A stretch of 64,000 bases of DNA from Sporosarcina sp. P32b (GCF_002743335.1 NZ_PDZB01000010.1:1-64000); one strand, 5' to 3'; positions 38,747 to 49,670 are shown, counted from the stretch's first letter. Made by a program: numbers and translations. The notes: generated by a model not told the origin, from the letters alone.

Positions 38747-38785
38747 GAAAAAACCCCCTGTCTCATCCTATGAAAAGACAGGGGG
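38747..38785 (-). terminator. Terminator hairpin overlapping the yqfC ribosome site
   Basis: Perfect 10-bp stem CCCCCTGTCT with AGACAGGGGG around a 12-base loop, followed on the minus strand by TTTTTT. The 3' arm contains AGGGGG, seven to eight bases before the yqfC ATG. Confidence 0.88.
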
Positions 38786-38793
38786 CGGCATGA

Positions 38794-39327
38794 TTACCGT
38801 TTTGATTTTGGTGGACCTAAAATTTCTGCATAGACAATCCCTTGCATGATTTGCTGAGGAGTTCTTGGAATCAAGTCTTCCTGCAAGATTTTTTCATCTT
38901 CTTGCAAAATGGACTGTTCCTCCCCACGAAGCCTGCCTCTGCCCATTTGGCGCTCCGGACGTGGCGTAGAAACGGGCTTAACCGGTTTCTTCGGCTCTGC
39001 ATAGAAGACTTCAGACTGAGGCGCCTGTGCCTTGACAGGTTGTTCAGGTTCTTTCCCCTCTTGCTGGAGATCCTGGAATTCTTTTTGAATATCCTCAAAA
39101 AGATTTCTCGATAATTCCTTCAACGAACGCGGCTTCTCTACAGGCGCTGCATTCGTGCGCTGAGGTTCTCTTTGTTTCATTTCACTTTGAGTGGGTTGGG
39201 CAGGCCATTGCTGGCTGGGCGGACGTTTCGGTTGTTGTTTTTGCTGATTCTGTTGATCTTTATCTTTCTTCTTACCGAATAACGATCCCAGCGCCAACAT
39301 GATACCCAAAATAATCAGTTGTTCCAT
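38794..39327 (-). CDS. Membrane-tethered Pro/Gln/Lys-rich protein of unknown function
   Basis: A 177-residue protein with a single N-terminal hydrophobic segment (about 3-17), then GKKKDKDQQNQQKQQPKRP and a long low-complexity, charged tail. Islands of predicted helix occur near SLKELSRNLFEDIQKEFQDL (about 66-85), and the C-terminus has IVYAEILGPPKSKR. No family was recognised. It lies directly after floA in the same direction and before the terminator, where B. subtilis has the unrelated small gene yqfB. A scaffold or adaptor at the membrane is possible but unproven. Confidence 0.7.
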   Translation of the reverse strand: MEQLIILGIMLALGSLFGKKKDKDQQNQQKQQPKRPPSQQWPAQPTQSEMKQREPQRTNAAPVEKPRSLKELSRNLFEDIQKEFQDLQQEGKEPEQPVKAQAPQSEVFYAEPKKPVKPVSTPRPERQMGRGRLRGEEQSILQEDEKILQEDLIPRTPQQIMQGIVYAEILGPPKSKR

Positions 39328-39363
39328 TATGCATCCCCTTCCCGGGAATTCATCTTGTTATAG

Positions 39364-40353
39364 TTAGTCTTTTGTTTGTTGATCTGTTCCTGTTTTACTA
39401 ATTGAATCACGCATGCTTGTATCGGCTTGGATATTTTTGTAGTTCATGTAATCCATGATGCCAATATTCCCAGAACGCAAAGCTTCTGCCATAGCCAAAG
39501 GTACTTCAGCTTCTGCTTCCACAACTTTCGAGCGCATTTCCTGAGTTTTGGCCTTCATCTCTTGCTCGCTTGCAACAGCCATAGCGCGACGTTCTTCCGC
39601 TTTAGCTTGTGCAATGTTTTTATCTGCCATCGCTTGTTCTGTCTGAAGTTCTGCACCGATGTTTTTACCGATATCAACATCAGCAATATCAATGGATAGA
39701 ATTTCAAACGCCGTACCTGAGTCCAAACCTTTTTTCAAAACAGTTTGAGAAATCAAATCTGGGTTTTCCAATACTTTCGCGTGGCTGATTGAAGAACCGA
39801 TTGTTGATACGATACCTTCACCAACACGAGCAACAACTGTCTCTTCACCCGCACCACCGACTAGACGGTCGATGTTTGCACGAACTGTAATACGAGCTTT
39901 TGCTTTTACTTCGATACCGTTCATCGCAACACCCGCGATAAATGGTGTTTCGATAACTTTCGGGTTAACGGACATTTGAACTGCTTCCAGTACGTCACGT
40001 CCTGCCAAGTCGATCGCTTGCGCTCTTTCAAACGGTAAATCAATGTTCGCACGTTGCGCGGCGATTAATGCGTTCACTACGCGGTCTACGTTACCACCAG
40101 CTAAGTAATGACTTTCCAACTGGTTGATTGATACTGTCAAACCTGCTTTATGTGCTTTGATCAATGGGTTAACTACTCTACTCGGAATAACCCGACGTAA
40201 ACGCATACCGATTAATGTGAAGATACTTACTCGAACGCCTGCCGCAATGGCGGAAATCCATAGCGTTACTGGAACGAATGTAAAGAATATCGCCAGTACG
40301 ATGATGATAATAAAGACTGCTGCTACCAGCCCGATTGTTCCTAGTCCCATCAT
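39364..40353 (-). CDS. floA: Flotillin-like membrane microdomain protein
   Basis: A 329-residue scaffold that organises membrane microdomains. An N-terminal hydrophobic hairpin (about 5-48) is followed by the SPFH-like domain ([29 protein letters not shown] strands near 140-165) and a C-terminal Ala/Glu/Met-rich coiled coil (about 235-295) for oligomerisation. It overlaps the end of nfeD by four bases. The nfeD-floA pair sits behind a sigma-W-type promoter. Confidence 0.95.
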   Translation of the reverse strand: MMGLGTIGLVAAVFIIIIVLAIFFTFVPVTLWISAIAAGVRVSIFTLIGMRLRRVIPSRVVNPLIKAHKAGLTVSINQLESHYLAGGNVDRVVNALIAAQRANIDLPFERAQAIDLAGRDVLEAVQMSVNPKVIETPFIAGVAMNGIEVKAKARITVRANIDRLVGGAGEETVVARVGEGIVSTIGSSISHAKVLENPDLISQTVLKKGLDSGTAFEILSIDIADVDIGKNIGAELQTEQAMADKNIAQAKAEERRAMAVASEQEMKAKTQEMRSKVVEAEAEVPLAMAEALRSGNIGIMDYMNYKNIQADTSMRDSISKTGTDQQTKD

Positions 40354-41684
40354 AAGCCTTGTTCCTCCTCTTTCTTCTCTCTTACTACGATTCTAAAACC
40401 TTCTACTGCTACAATCACTACTTTTTTACCACTTTCGATGTAACGACCTTCTGATACTACATCGATGCGTTCGCCATCTACTTCAGCGACGCCAGATGGA
40501 TAAAGTGGAGTAATCGTTGTTGCCACCTTCTGCAATAACTCATTACGATTTTTGTTGGAAACGTAACCGCTTTCCGTATCCATCGTATCCATTAAAATGA
40601 TTTTATTCAATAGATGAAGTTTTTTACCGAAGAATTTCATAATAACCACTGCTCCTATCAACGCTACGGCTATCGCAATTAGCACCGAAACTGCCATGAA
40701 TGCCAAGTTTGTGCCTGCCAATAAAATACTTCCTATGATAGCCAAGACCCCGAAGATACCAGCTATCCCTCCTGCAACAAAGAATTCGGCAATAATAAGT
40801 GCTACACCGAGCAGGAATAATAACAATGTCTCATAACCTGCTAGACCTGCTACTGTGTGTCCGTAGAAGAATAAGAATAGAGCTGTAAGCCCCATGCTCC
40901 CCGGCACACCAAAGCCTGGTGAATATAATTCTACAATCAGTCCGAGACTCGCAACGGAAAGTAAAATCGGTACAACGACTGGGTTGGTGATGAATCGAGC
41001 CATTTTCTCTGTAAACGTTTCCGCTGTAGAGATGACTTGCGCATCTTCCAAGTCCAGCTTCTTCAGTAACTCGTCAAATGAAGCTACTGTCCCTTCACTG
41101 TACCCTACCTTTTCAGCTTCGTCAGCAGTGAGTGTCAGAAGTTCTCCTTTTTGTGCACGTAAGTCCGGAAGATCGATTTCTGGATTAGCCATCGCCAATG
41201 CATATTGCGGATCACGGCCATTGTGCTTTGCGGCATTTTTCATTTGTGCCAACCAGTAACTATTGGCTTTCGTCTCTGCTGCATTTCCAGATCCATCGAT
41301 GACTTGTGCAGCTCCAATAGAACCGTTTGGTGTCATGTAGATTTCATCTGCATAAAGTGCAAGGAAAGCCCCAGCAGATAGCGCACGATCATTGATGAAT
41401 GCGACGATTTTGACATCGTCAGTTGTTTTCATCAGCTTTGCGATTTGATCAGCAGCGTCCACAAAGCCTCCAGGAGTGTCTATATCCAACACAATCGTCT
41501 CTGCGCCTTCAGCTTTAGCTTCTTTAAATGAACGCTGTAGGAAGGCATGCAGCCCCTTTTCTACTTCTTGATGAAGGGGTACTTGATATACTTTTGTTTC
41601 AGCTGCGTCTGAGTGTATAAAAGGCAATGCGATTGTACCGATGAATAAAATGAGCAGAAAAACGGACCTAATCATTTTAGACAT
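40350..41684 (-). CDS. nfeD: NfeD-family membrane protease (YqeZ)
   Basis: The long form of NfeD, 444 residues: a signal peptide (1-27), an extracytoplasmic ClpP-like serine protease domain and four to five membrane helices (about 235-345). A C-terminal soluble OB-fold domain follows, with [19 protein letters not shown]. The nucleophilic Ser lies in [10 protein letters not shown] (about 102-111). It is encoded with floA and thought to act in microdomain quality control. In B. subtilis the yqeZ-yqfA-yqfB operon belongs to the sigma-W regulon. Confidence 0.93.
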   Translation of the reverse strand: MSKMIRSVFLLILFIGTIALPFIHSDAAETKVYQVPLHQEVEKGLHAFLQRSFKEAKAEGAETIVLDIDTPGGFVDAADQIAKLMKTTDDVKIVAFINDRALSAGAFLALYADEIYMTPNGSIGAAQVIDGSGNAAETKANSYWLAQMKNAAKHNGRDPQYALAMANPEIDLPDLRAQKGELLTLTADEAEKVGYSEGTVASFDELLKKLDLEDAQVISTAETFTEKMARFITNPVVVPILLSVASLGLIVELYSPGFGVPGSMGLTALFLFFYGHTVAGLAGYETLLLFLLGVALIIAEFFVAGGIAGIFGVLAIIGSILLAGTNLAFMAVSVLIAIAVALIGAVVIMKFFGKKLHLLNKIILMDTMDTESGYVSNKNRNELLQKVATTITPLYPSGVAEVDGERIDVVSEGRYIESGKKVVIVAVEGFRIVVREKKEEEQGL

Positions 41685-41725
41685 TATGTTCTCACCTCTC
41701 TCTACTGCCTATTATACTTACTATT

Positions 41726-41751
41726 TACGTTTGAAGAAGCATTTGGTTTCA
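41726..41751 (-). promoter_or_regulatory. Sigma-W-type ECF promoter of nfeD-floA
   Basis: On the minus strand TGAAAC (41751-41746), a 16-base spacer and CGTA (41729-41726) match the B. subtilis sigma-W pattern exactly. The transcript would begin about 35 bases before the nfeD ATG. Confidence 0.8.
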
Positions 41752-41894
41752 TTTAATTGCAATTAAATAAAAGTTTTTCTTTCGTTGCGTCATGGCTTGT
41801 TAGTATATGGATTATATATGGACATTCATGAGCATAATTATTGAAGTTGTGTTGAAAGTTATGAAAGCCCGGAGGTGAATTAGTGTTTGTGAGG

Positions 41895-42023
41895 GGATGG
41901 AAGCTCCAGTTGGGGGACGCTTTCCCATGGGCCCGCGGGAAGAGCCGTAACGAAGAACGGCTTTAGCGAGTAAAAGCGAAACGTTAGGAGCACAGCTTAG
42001 CACTTCGCCGCCAGCTTACATCC
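41895..42023 (+). repeat. Fold-back repeat-like element A
   Basis: Terminal arms GGATGGAAGCT (41895-41905) and AGCTTACATCC (42013-42023) pair at 10 of 11 positions. Inside are GGGGGACGCTTTCCC, a CTTTCCC/GGGAAG arm pair around GGGCCCGC, and a stem AGCCGT/ACGGCT (41942-41963). The GGGGGACGCTTTCC motif resembles intergenic repeats common in Bacillales genomes, an assignment made from memory of such repeats. Confidence 0.5.
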
Positions 42024-42163
42024 TGCTTATTGAGTAAAGATACTTAGAATATTCATTGGAGCCAGTGTGTGAATTATTTTTGTTCCTAAACTTATTCAAG
42101 TTCAAAACAGATGATAAACACAACTTTAATACACAACAAAAAGTATCATCCATTTACATTGCA

Positions 42164-42253
42164 AGGGATTGGCACGTAGGAGGGGCCACTCCAGAGGATC
42201 AGTTCGACAGGCGAGACCTCAGGATAAGCGTTCCACCCGAAATGCCAATCCCT
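42164..42253 (-). repeat. Fold-back repeat-like element B
   Basis: Perfect 11-bp terminal arms AGGGATTGGCA (42164-42174) and TGCCAATCCCT (42243-42253). On the minus strand the interior contains GGGTGGAACGCTTATCCTGA, similar to the core of element A, so the two look like related units in inverted orientation. Confidence 0.55.
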
Positions 42254-42307
42254 CTTGGCCTTCGCCAACTACTTTTATAAATAGCTTAGTATATTCCAGA
42301 CAATAAA

Positions 42308-42343
42308 ATAAACCGAAAATCCAGTGAAGGATTTTCGGTTTAT
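42308..42343 (-). terminator. Terminator of rpsU
   Basis: Perfect 15-bp stem ATAAACCGAAAATCC with its complement, loop AGTGAA, followed by a T-rich stretch on the minus strand. Confidence 0.85.
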
Positions 42344-42390
42344 AAGAAATTACATTAGTAGGTAATATCAAAATTCAATGTAGGCAGAAA

Positions 42391-42564
42391 TTAGAACTTG
42401 CGCTTACGTGCAGCTTCTGATTTCTTTTTACGTTTAACACTTGGCTTATCATAGAATTCACGCTTTCTACTCTCTTGTATTGTACCACTCTTGGATACAG
42501 TACGTTTGAAGCGGCGAAGAGCGTCTTCAAGTGATTCATTTTTGCGAACGACTGTCTTAGTCAT
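42391..42564 (-). CDS. rpsU: 30S ribosomal protein S21
   Basis: The 57-residue basic protein [20 protein letters not shown] and onward, ending [12 protein letters not shown], is S21, used at the 30S platform in initiation. ATG 42564 follows GGAGGGAGGGA; a longer frame is rejected because it contains that site. It has its own strong promoter, a 5'-terminal hairpin and its own terminator, so it is monocistronic here, whereas yqeY follows it in Bacillus. Confidence 0.96.
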   Translation of the reverse strand: MTKTVVRKNESLEDALRRFKRTVSKSGTIQESRKREFYDKPSVKRKKKSEAARKRKF

Positions 42565-42599
42565 ATCTCTTGTCCCTCCCTCCAAACACACACTTCGAA

Positions 42600-42618
42600 A
42601 CATAGCACTTTGCTATGT
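42600..42618 (-). promoter_or_regulatory. Stem-loop at the 5' end of the rpsU mRNA
   Basis: Perfect 8-bp stem ACATAGCA with TGCTATGT and a 3-base loop, beginning within a few bases of the predicted transcript start. It could stabilise the mRNA or act in autoregulation by S21. Confidence 0.5.
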
Positions 42619-42626
42619 ACTATAAA

Positions 42627-42655
42627 ATTATAACGTATATATTCGGTTTGGTCAA
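42627..42655 (-). promoter_or_regulatory. Sigma-A promoter of rpsU
   Basis: On the minus strand TTGACC, 17 bases, TATAAT: eleven of twelve consensus bases with ideal spacing. Confidence 0.85.
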
Positions 42656-42709
42656 TAAAAACTATTAGAATATCATGATAAATTTTATGAATTACTTTTT
42701 AAAAAGTGA

Positions 42710-43381
42710 TCAATAATCAGATGACGATGAGAGACCTTGCATAATTGCAGCACCTGAACTCGCACCGATACGTGTTGCACCCGATTCAATCATGCGATCT
42801 ACGTCTTCAGCACTGCGAACACCACCACTTGCCTTCACTCCAATTGCTGGACCTACTACCGCACGCATAAGCTTTACATCTTCCGCAGTAGCACCGCCAG
42901 TGGAGAATCCAGTCGATGTTTTGACGAAGTCCGCTCCTGCAAGTACCGCCAGTTCACATGCTGTACGTTTTTGAATATTATCGAGCAATGATGTTTCGAT
43001 GATCACTTTTACTAAAGCTTGATCTTTTGCTGCTTCTACTACGGCTTCGATATCATTTTGCACTTGTTCAAGCAACCCACTTTGTAATGCGCCAATATTG
43101 ATAACCATATCTAGTTCAGTTGCACCGTTCGCAATCGCATCTTTGGCCTCGAAAGCTTTAACTTCGGATGTACTTGCACCTAGAGGGAAGCCAATTACAG
43201 TGCATACTTTTACTTCCGTGCCTTGTAAAGCTTCTGCCGCTGTTTTAACCCAGATTGGATTAATACAGACTGAGGCGAAAGAATATTTTTTTGCCTCTTT
43301 ACATAATTCGAGTACCTGCTGTTTAGTTGCTTCTGCCTTTAACAACGTATGATCAATATAAGCGGCATAGTTTGTAGTCAA
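42710..43381 (-). CDS. deoC: Deoxyribose-phosphate aldolase
   Basis: It splits 2-deoxyribose 5-phosphate to acetaldehyde and glyceraldehyde 3-phosphate in deoxynucleoside catabolism. The 223-residue class I aldolase has the Schiff-base Lys in [12 protein letters not shown] (about 151-162) and the second catalytic Lys in [11 protein letters not shown] (about 176-186). IDHTLLK near the N-terminus is also typical. The start codon is TTG, with AAGGAGCG upstream. No pdp, drm or deoR partner lies nearby, and B. subtilis has its deoC elsewhere. Confidence 0.95.
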   Translation of the reverse strand: MTTNYAAYIDHTLLKAEATKQQVLELCKEAKKYSFASVCINPIWVKTAAEALQGTEVKVCTVIGFPLGASTSEVKAFEAKDAIANGATELDMVINIGALQSGLLEQVQNDIEAVVEAAKDQALVKVIIETSLLDNIQKRTACELAVLAGADFVKTSTGFSTGGATAEDVKLMRAVVGPAIGVKASGGVRSAEDVDRMIESGATRIGASSGAAIMQGLSSSSDY

Positions 43382-43414
43382 TGAAAGCGCTCCTTTTTAC
43401 ATATCGTTTTTTTC

Positions 43415-43443
43415 AGTATACCAAAGCCTGCATTTTGTTGCAC
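43415..43443 (-). promoter_or_regulatory. Putative promoter of deoC
   Basis: On the minus strand GTGCAA, 17 bases, TATACT, directly after the mtaB terminator. Confidence 0.45.
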
Positions 43444-43444
43444 G

Positions 43445-43470
43445 AAAAAGACCACCCATTATAGGTGGTC
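43445..43470 (-). terminator. Terminator at the end of the hrcA-dnaK-mtaB transcription unit
   Basis: Perfect 7-bp stem GACCACC with GGTGGTC, followed on the minus strand by TTTTT, directly after the mtaB stop. Confidence 0.85.
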
Positions 43471-43474
43471 CATG

Positions 43475-44815
43475 TTATATCATGACTTTTTCTTCTGTCA
43501 GTACACGGACAGGTTGGCCTTCATTGTAAGGATAGCCCGCTTTAGTAATTTTCACTTTCACAATTTGACCGATCATCGTTTCATCTGCAGGTAAGACTAC
43601 TTTTAAATAATTATCTGTATAGCCTACATAGAGATTTTGATCCGTATCTTGCTTAAAGCTTTCTTCAGGAATAACTTCGAGTACTTCGCCTTCAAATCGA
43701 GCAGCATAATTTTTTGCTAATTGATCGTTCAGCGTTAATAAACGGTGCACGCGTTCGTTTTTTACACTTTCGTCGACTTGGTCTTCCATTCGAGCAGCAG
43801 GTGTACCCGTTCTCTTCGAATAAGGGAATACATGGAGCTCGGAAAACTTATGGTCACGAATGAAGTTATACGTTTCCATGAATTCTTCTTCCGTTTCACC
43901 AGGGAAACCTACGATGACATCGGATGTGATAGCAAGATCAGGTAACGCTTCGTTCAGACGAGTTAATCGATCAGAGAAGAATTCCATTGTGTATTTGCGA
44001 CGCATCCGTTTGAGTACGGTATCTGAACCCGATTGAATGGGGATATGCAAATGGCGTACGACAATATTAGAGTCACGCAATACATCGATCACTTCATCTG
44101 TTAATTGGCTTGCTTCGATTGAACTAATACGGAGACGTTTCAATCCTTTTACTTGTTGTTCCAAGTCACGTAATAGACGAGCTAGGTTATAGCCTTTTAA
44201 ATCTTCACCATAACCACCTGTATGAATACCTGTTAAGACGATTTCAAGATAACCCGCGTCGACAAGTTGTTGTGCTTGATGAATAACTTCTTCGGGATCA
44301 CGTGAGCGCATCAATCCTCTAGCCCACGGAATGATACAGAACGTACAGAAGTTATTACACCCTTCTTGTATTTTTAACGAAGCACGTGTGCGATCTGTAA
44401 ATGACGGCACGTCAAGTTCTTCATAAACACGGTTTTTCATAATGTTGCGCACCGCATTAATCGGCTCGCGCTCTTCACGGAATTGTTCGATCAGCCCAAG
44501 CAATTTTGAACGATCTTGTGTGCCGACGACAATATCCACACCAGGAATCGCCATAATTTCTGCCGGTGATGTTTGTGCATAACAACCCGTTACACAGATT
44601 ACTGCATCTGGATTTTTACGAATAGCACGACGGATTACTTGTCGGCTCTTTTTATCACCGGTGTTCGTTACGGTACATGTATTAATAACATAGACATCAG
44701 AATTCTTATCAAACTCTACTCTTTCATAGTCTGCTTCTTGAAACAATTGCCAAATAGCTTCTGTTTCATAATGATTCACTTTGCAGCCCAGTGTATGAAA
44801 AGCAACTGAAGACAT
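43475..44815 (-). CDS. mtaB: tRNA t6A37 methylthiotransferase MtaB
   Basis: A radical-SAM enzyme that adds a methylthio group to t6A37 in ANN-decoding tRNAs. The 446-residue protein has the N-terminal UPF0004 domain with cluster Cys residues (TLGCKVN near 11, TCTV near 46, TGCYAQ near 80). The radical-SAM triad is CNNFCTFC (about 151-158), and a C-terminal TRAM domain follows. The start MSSVAFHTLGCKVNHYETE matches family starts; a longer frame to 44845 overlaps rsmE and is possible. It is last in the dnaK-region operon. Confidence 0.94.
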   Translation of the reverse strand: MSSVAFHTLGCKVNHYETEAIWQLFQEADYERVEFDKNSDVYVINTCTVTNTGDKKSRQVIRRAIRKNPDAVICVTGCYAQTSPAEIMAIPGVDIVVGTQDRSKLLGLIEQFREEREPINAVRNIMKNRVYEELDVPSFTDRTRASLKIQEGCNNFCTFCIIPWARGLMRSRDPEEVIHQAQQLVDAGYLEIVLTGIHTGGYGEDLKGYNLARLLRDLEQQVKGLKRLRISSIEASQLTDEVIDVLRDSNIVVRHLHIPIQSGSDTVLKRMRRKYTMEFFSDRLTRLNEALPDLAITSDVIVGFPGETEEEFMETYNFIRDHKFSELHVFPYSKRTGTPAARMEDQVDESVKNERVHRLLTLNDQLAKNYAARFEGEVLEVIPEESFKQDTDQNLYVGYTDNYLKVVLPADETMIGQIVKVKITKAGYPYNEGQPVRVLTEEKVMI

Positions 44816-44831
44816 AAGTTGTTCACTTCTT

Positions 44832-45572
44832 TCATTCAAATTCATAAGACATAGCGGACAATACATATAAAGGTGCTGTTTCCGTGCGCAGGATTCTAGG
44901 TCCTAACGACACTGGAAGGAAACCGGCCTCTTGAAGTAAAGCGGCTTCTTCGCGCGCTAATCCGCCTTCCGGTCCAAAAACAACTACTATTGATTGTCCA
45001 TGATACACGTTTTTCAGACGGTCCGCAATCTTATGCGGAACATCACTTTTCGCATCTTCTTCATCCGCAAACAATTTGACATCAAAGGAATCTGTATACA
45101 TGATCAGTTGCTTGACGCTTTGAACGGATAAAATCTCAGGCACTTGGTTACGATGACATTGTTCAGCAGCTTCCTTGGCAATCTTTTGCAAACGTTCTAT
45201 GCGTTTATCACCTTTTTTAGCATCCCATTTTACGATCGATCGACTCGCAGCAAAAGGAATCAATCGAGTCATACCGAGTTCTGTACTTTTTTGGGTAATC
45301 AAATCGAGTTTATCACCTTTAGGCAATCCGCAGGCAATCGTAACAGAAATCGGTAGTTCATTAGATTGGTCCAGTTGTTTCTGCTGTGAAACGGTAACGG
45401 AGTCTTCAGAAATGCTGTCGATCACCGCTACCGAAGCGACGCCATCATACACCGTCAGGATTTCCTGACCCGGCGTCATACGCATCACTTTGACAATATG
45501 CTTATAATCATCCCCGCTGATTGCTACTTCGTGCTGCTCATTAAATGGTTGATTTAGAAAATAACGTTGCAT
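44832..45572 (-). CDS. rsmE: 16S rRNA (uracil(1498)-N(3))-methyltransferase
   Basis: A SPOUT-class methyltransferase of 246 residues modifying U1498 in 16S rRNA. It has an N-terminal PUA-like domain and the knot motifs VVVFGPEGGLAREEAAL (about 198-214) and LGPRILRTETAPLYVL (about 224-239). It follows prmA with a two-base gap. Confidence 0.96.
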   Translation of the reverse strand: MQRYFLNQPFNEQHEVAISGDDYKHIVKVMRMTPGQEILTVYDGVASVAVIDSISEDSVTVSQQKQLDQSNELPISVTIACGLPKGDKLDLITQKSTELGMTRLIPFAASRSIVKWDAKKGDKRIERLQKIAKEAAEQCHRNQVPEILSVQSVKQLIMYTDSFDVKLFADEEDAKSDVPHKIADRLKNVYHGQSIVVVFGPEGGLAREEAALLQEAGFLPVSLGPRILRTETAPLYVLSAMSYEFE

Positions 45573-45574
45573 GA

Positions 45575-46519
45575 TTATTCACTGCCCTTACGCGCAATGA
45601 TCGCTACCCAATCTTCCATAAGAACCGTTTCCACAATTTCAAAACCTTGTGCCGTTAGGTCATTACGCACTTCGTCCCGTTTCGCTCCAATGATACCCGA
45701 TGTAATGAAAAGGCCGCCTGGTTTAACGAGTTGATAAGCATCTTTTGAAAACGACATAATAACTTCCGCCAAGATATTCGCAATGATCATGTCAGGTGGT
45801 TCTTCAATCGAATCAAGAAGATTACCTTTCAAGACGGTGATGCGATCATCTGCGTGGTTATACGTGACATTTTCCTGTGCAGCGCGTACAGCTACTTCAT
45901 CTAGATCAAGCGCGGTAATATGTTTGGCACCAAGTAAAGCAGCACCTATTGCTAGCACACCTGAACCTGTGCCTACATCAACGATCGTTTGACCAGGTTC
46001 TAGGTACTTCTCCAGCGCTTGTAAACAGAGGACCGTCGTAGGGTGTGTACCTGTACCGAAAGCCATTCCGGGATCTAATTCAATGATCAATTCATCAGAT
46101 TCCACTGGCGTATACTCTTCCCATGTTGGAACAATGGTAAAACGCTTCGAGATTTTCACCGGATGGAAGTATTGTTTCCATGAGTTAGCCCAATCTTCCT
46201 CATCCACCTCTGTGATGCCTATAGTAAAGCGTCCTGGATTTAATGAAAATTGACGGAGGCCTTCAATTTCTAATTCGAGATTTTCAACTGTTTCGTTGAT
46301 GAAACTATTGACAGGCAAGTAAGCTTTAATAATGACACCTTCACTTGGGAAGTCATCCTTATCTAATGCATATATTTCGCCATATTGGTCTACTCGTTCT
46401 TTACCAGGTTCTTCGGAGTCTTCAATAACGACTCCGCTAGCGCCTGCTTCATGCAAGATGTTCGCTACCGCCTCAGTTGCTTCATGTGTCGTGTGCACGG
46501 AAACTTCAGACCATTTCAC
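45575..46519 (-). CDS. prmA: Ribosomal protein L11 methyltransferase
   Basis: It trimethylates L11. The 314-residue protein has an N-terminal substrate-binding domain and a Rossmann fold with IVDVGTGSGVLAIGAALLGA (about 177-196), ALDLDEVAV and the post-I motif NILAEV (about 246-251). It lies directly downstream of dnaJ, a conserved link in Bacillales. Confidence 0.96.
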   Translation of the reverse strand: MKWSEVSVHTTHEATEAVANILHEAGASGVVIEDSEEPGKERVDQYGEIYALDKDDFPSEGVIIKAYLPVNSFINETVENLELEIEGLRQFSLNPGRFTIGITEVDEEDWANSWKQYFHPVKISKRFTIVPTWEEYTPVESDELIIELDPGMAFGTGTHPTTVLCLQALEKYLEPGQTIVDVGTGSGVLAIGAALLGAKHITALDLDEVAVRAAQENVTYNHADDRITVLKGNLLDSIEEPPDMIIANILAEVIMSFSKDAYQLVKPGGLFITSGIIGAKRDEVRNDLTAQGFEIVETVLMEDWVAIIARKGSE

Positions 46520-46534
46520 AGTTCGTCAATCCTT

Positions 46535-47659
46535 TCATTCGCCTTTAAAAGTGCGTTTGATTTTATCGAAGAATGAGCTAGAATACTCATCTGGTGATTC
46601 TCCTTCAATTGATGCAAACTCACGCAGTAATTCCTTTTGTCGCTCCGTCATCTTTTTCGGTGTAGTCACTTTAACGATGACATGCTGATCGCCTGTTCCG
46701 TGACCATGTACGTTTGGAACCCCTTTGCCGCGAAGTCGGAAAGTTGTGCCGTTTTGTGTACCAGCTGGAATCTTCAACTTCACTTTTCCGTGCACCGTTT
46801 GGACTTCGAGTTCATCACCTAATGATGCTTGTGGGAACGTCAAGTTCAATTCCAAAATGATATCGTCTTCCTCACGAATGAAACGTTTATGTGGACGCAC
46901 ATTAAAGACGATGTACAAGTCTCCAGGAGGTCCTCCATTAATTCCCGCTTCACCTTGACCGCCTACTCGTAGACGTTGCCCTTGGTCTACTCCAGCCGGA
47001 ATCGTAATTTTAATGACCTTGTTTTTCGTTACGCGACCTTTACCTCGACATGTATCACATTTTTCAGGAATAATTTTACCTGTCCCCTGACATGTAGGAC
47101 AAGTTCTACGGTTCACTACTTGACCAAATGGCGTGTTTTGAGCGAAAGAAATCTCACCCGAACCATTACATTCCGTACATGTTTTGACGCTCGTGCCCTT
47201 TTTAGCACCTGAGCCGTCACATGTATCACATTCTTCTTCACGAGGAATATCGATTTCCGTTTCTTTTCCGAAAATAGCATCCATGAAGTCGACTGTCATT
47301 GTATATTGTAAGTCGTTCCCTTTTTGTGGGGCATTTGGATCTCTTCTTCTGCCACTACCACCGAAGAATGTGCTGAAAATGTCCTCGAAACCGAAGCCAT
47401 CAGCACCTCCTCCGCCACCAAAACCTCCGAAGCCTGCACCTGGTCCGTTATGACCGTATTGATCATATTCAGCTCTTTTGTTCTCATCGCTCAACACTTC
47501 AAATGCTTCTGTCACTTCTTTAAATTTCAATTCTGCATCGGCTTCTTTGTTCAAGTCCGGATGGAACTTCTTAGAAAGTGTACGGTATGCTTTGCGGATT
47601 TCTTCCTTCGTAGCGGATTTAGATACGCCTAGCACCTCATAGTAATCTCGTTTACTCAT
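46535..47659 (-). CDS. dnaJ: Chaperone DnaJ
   Basis: An Hsp40 co-chaperone that stimulates DnaK. The 374-residue protein has a J domain with HPD (about 33-35), a Gly/Phe-rich region (about 70-95), and four CxxCxGxG zinc repeats ([36 protein letters not shown]). C-terminal substrate domains follow. ATG 47659 has better spacing to AAGGGG than an adjacent ATG at 47662. A hairpin lies between dnaK and dnaJ. Confidence 0.97.
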   Translation of the reverse strand: MSKRDYYEVLGVSKSATKEEIRKAYRTLSKKFHPDLNKEADAELKFKEVTEAFEVLSDENKRAEYDQYGHNGPGAGFGGFGGGGGADGFGFEDIFSTFFGGSGRRRDPNAPQKGNDLQYTMTVDFMDAIFGKETEIDIPREEECDTCDGSGAKKGTSVKTCTECNGSGEISFAQNTPFGQVVNRRTCPTCQGTGKIIPEKCDTCRGKGRVTKNKVIKITIPAGVDQGQRLRVGGQGEAGINGGPPGDLYIVFNVRPHKRFIREEDDIILELNLTFPQASLGDELEVQTVHGKVKLKIPAGTQNGTTFRLRGKGVPNVHGHGTGDQHVIVKVTTPKKMTERQKELLREFASIEGESPDEYSSSFFDKIKRTFKGE

Positions 47660-47735
47660 CATTGCACCCCTTATCGCATTTTACCTGTTGTCCATTGTAA
47701 CACGTTGATATCGAATTTTGTTAAGTTAACAAACG

Positions 47736-47771
47736 AAAAAGTCAAAGCCGGAATTTCGGACTTTGACTTTT
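47736..47771 (-). terminator. Hairpin between dnaK and dnaJ
   Basis: Arms GTCAAAGCCG and CGGACTTTGAC (one bulged base) followed by TTTTT on the minus strand. It probably lowers readthrough into dnaJ and protects dnaK mRNA. Confidence 0.75.
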
Positions 47772-47795
47772 CCGTCAATAGCTATTTCGACTTAC

Positions 47796-49670
<1,875 letters not shown>

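Larger units (their letters stand above)
41752..42307. other. Gene-free gap holding two fold-back elements
   Basis: Between the nfeD promoter and the rpsU terminator there is no credible reading frame with a ribosome site. The slot corresponds to yqeY in B. subtilis, which is absent. The gap contains two GC-rich inverted-repeat units (41895-42023 and 42164-42253, described separately). They are joined by an AT-rich stretch without evident promoters. Confidence 0.7.

Noticed and set aside
41812-42003. Short frame across fold-back element A
   Set aside because: No ribosome site, and the coding strand would be a structured repeat; the product resembles no protein.
46976-47453. Plus-strand frames opposite dnaJ
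   Set aside because: They mirror the repeated Cys/Gly-rich zinc region and G/F region of dnaJ, which produce open frames by composition.
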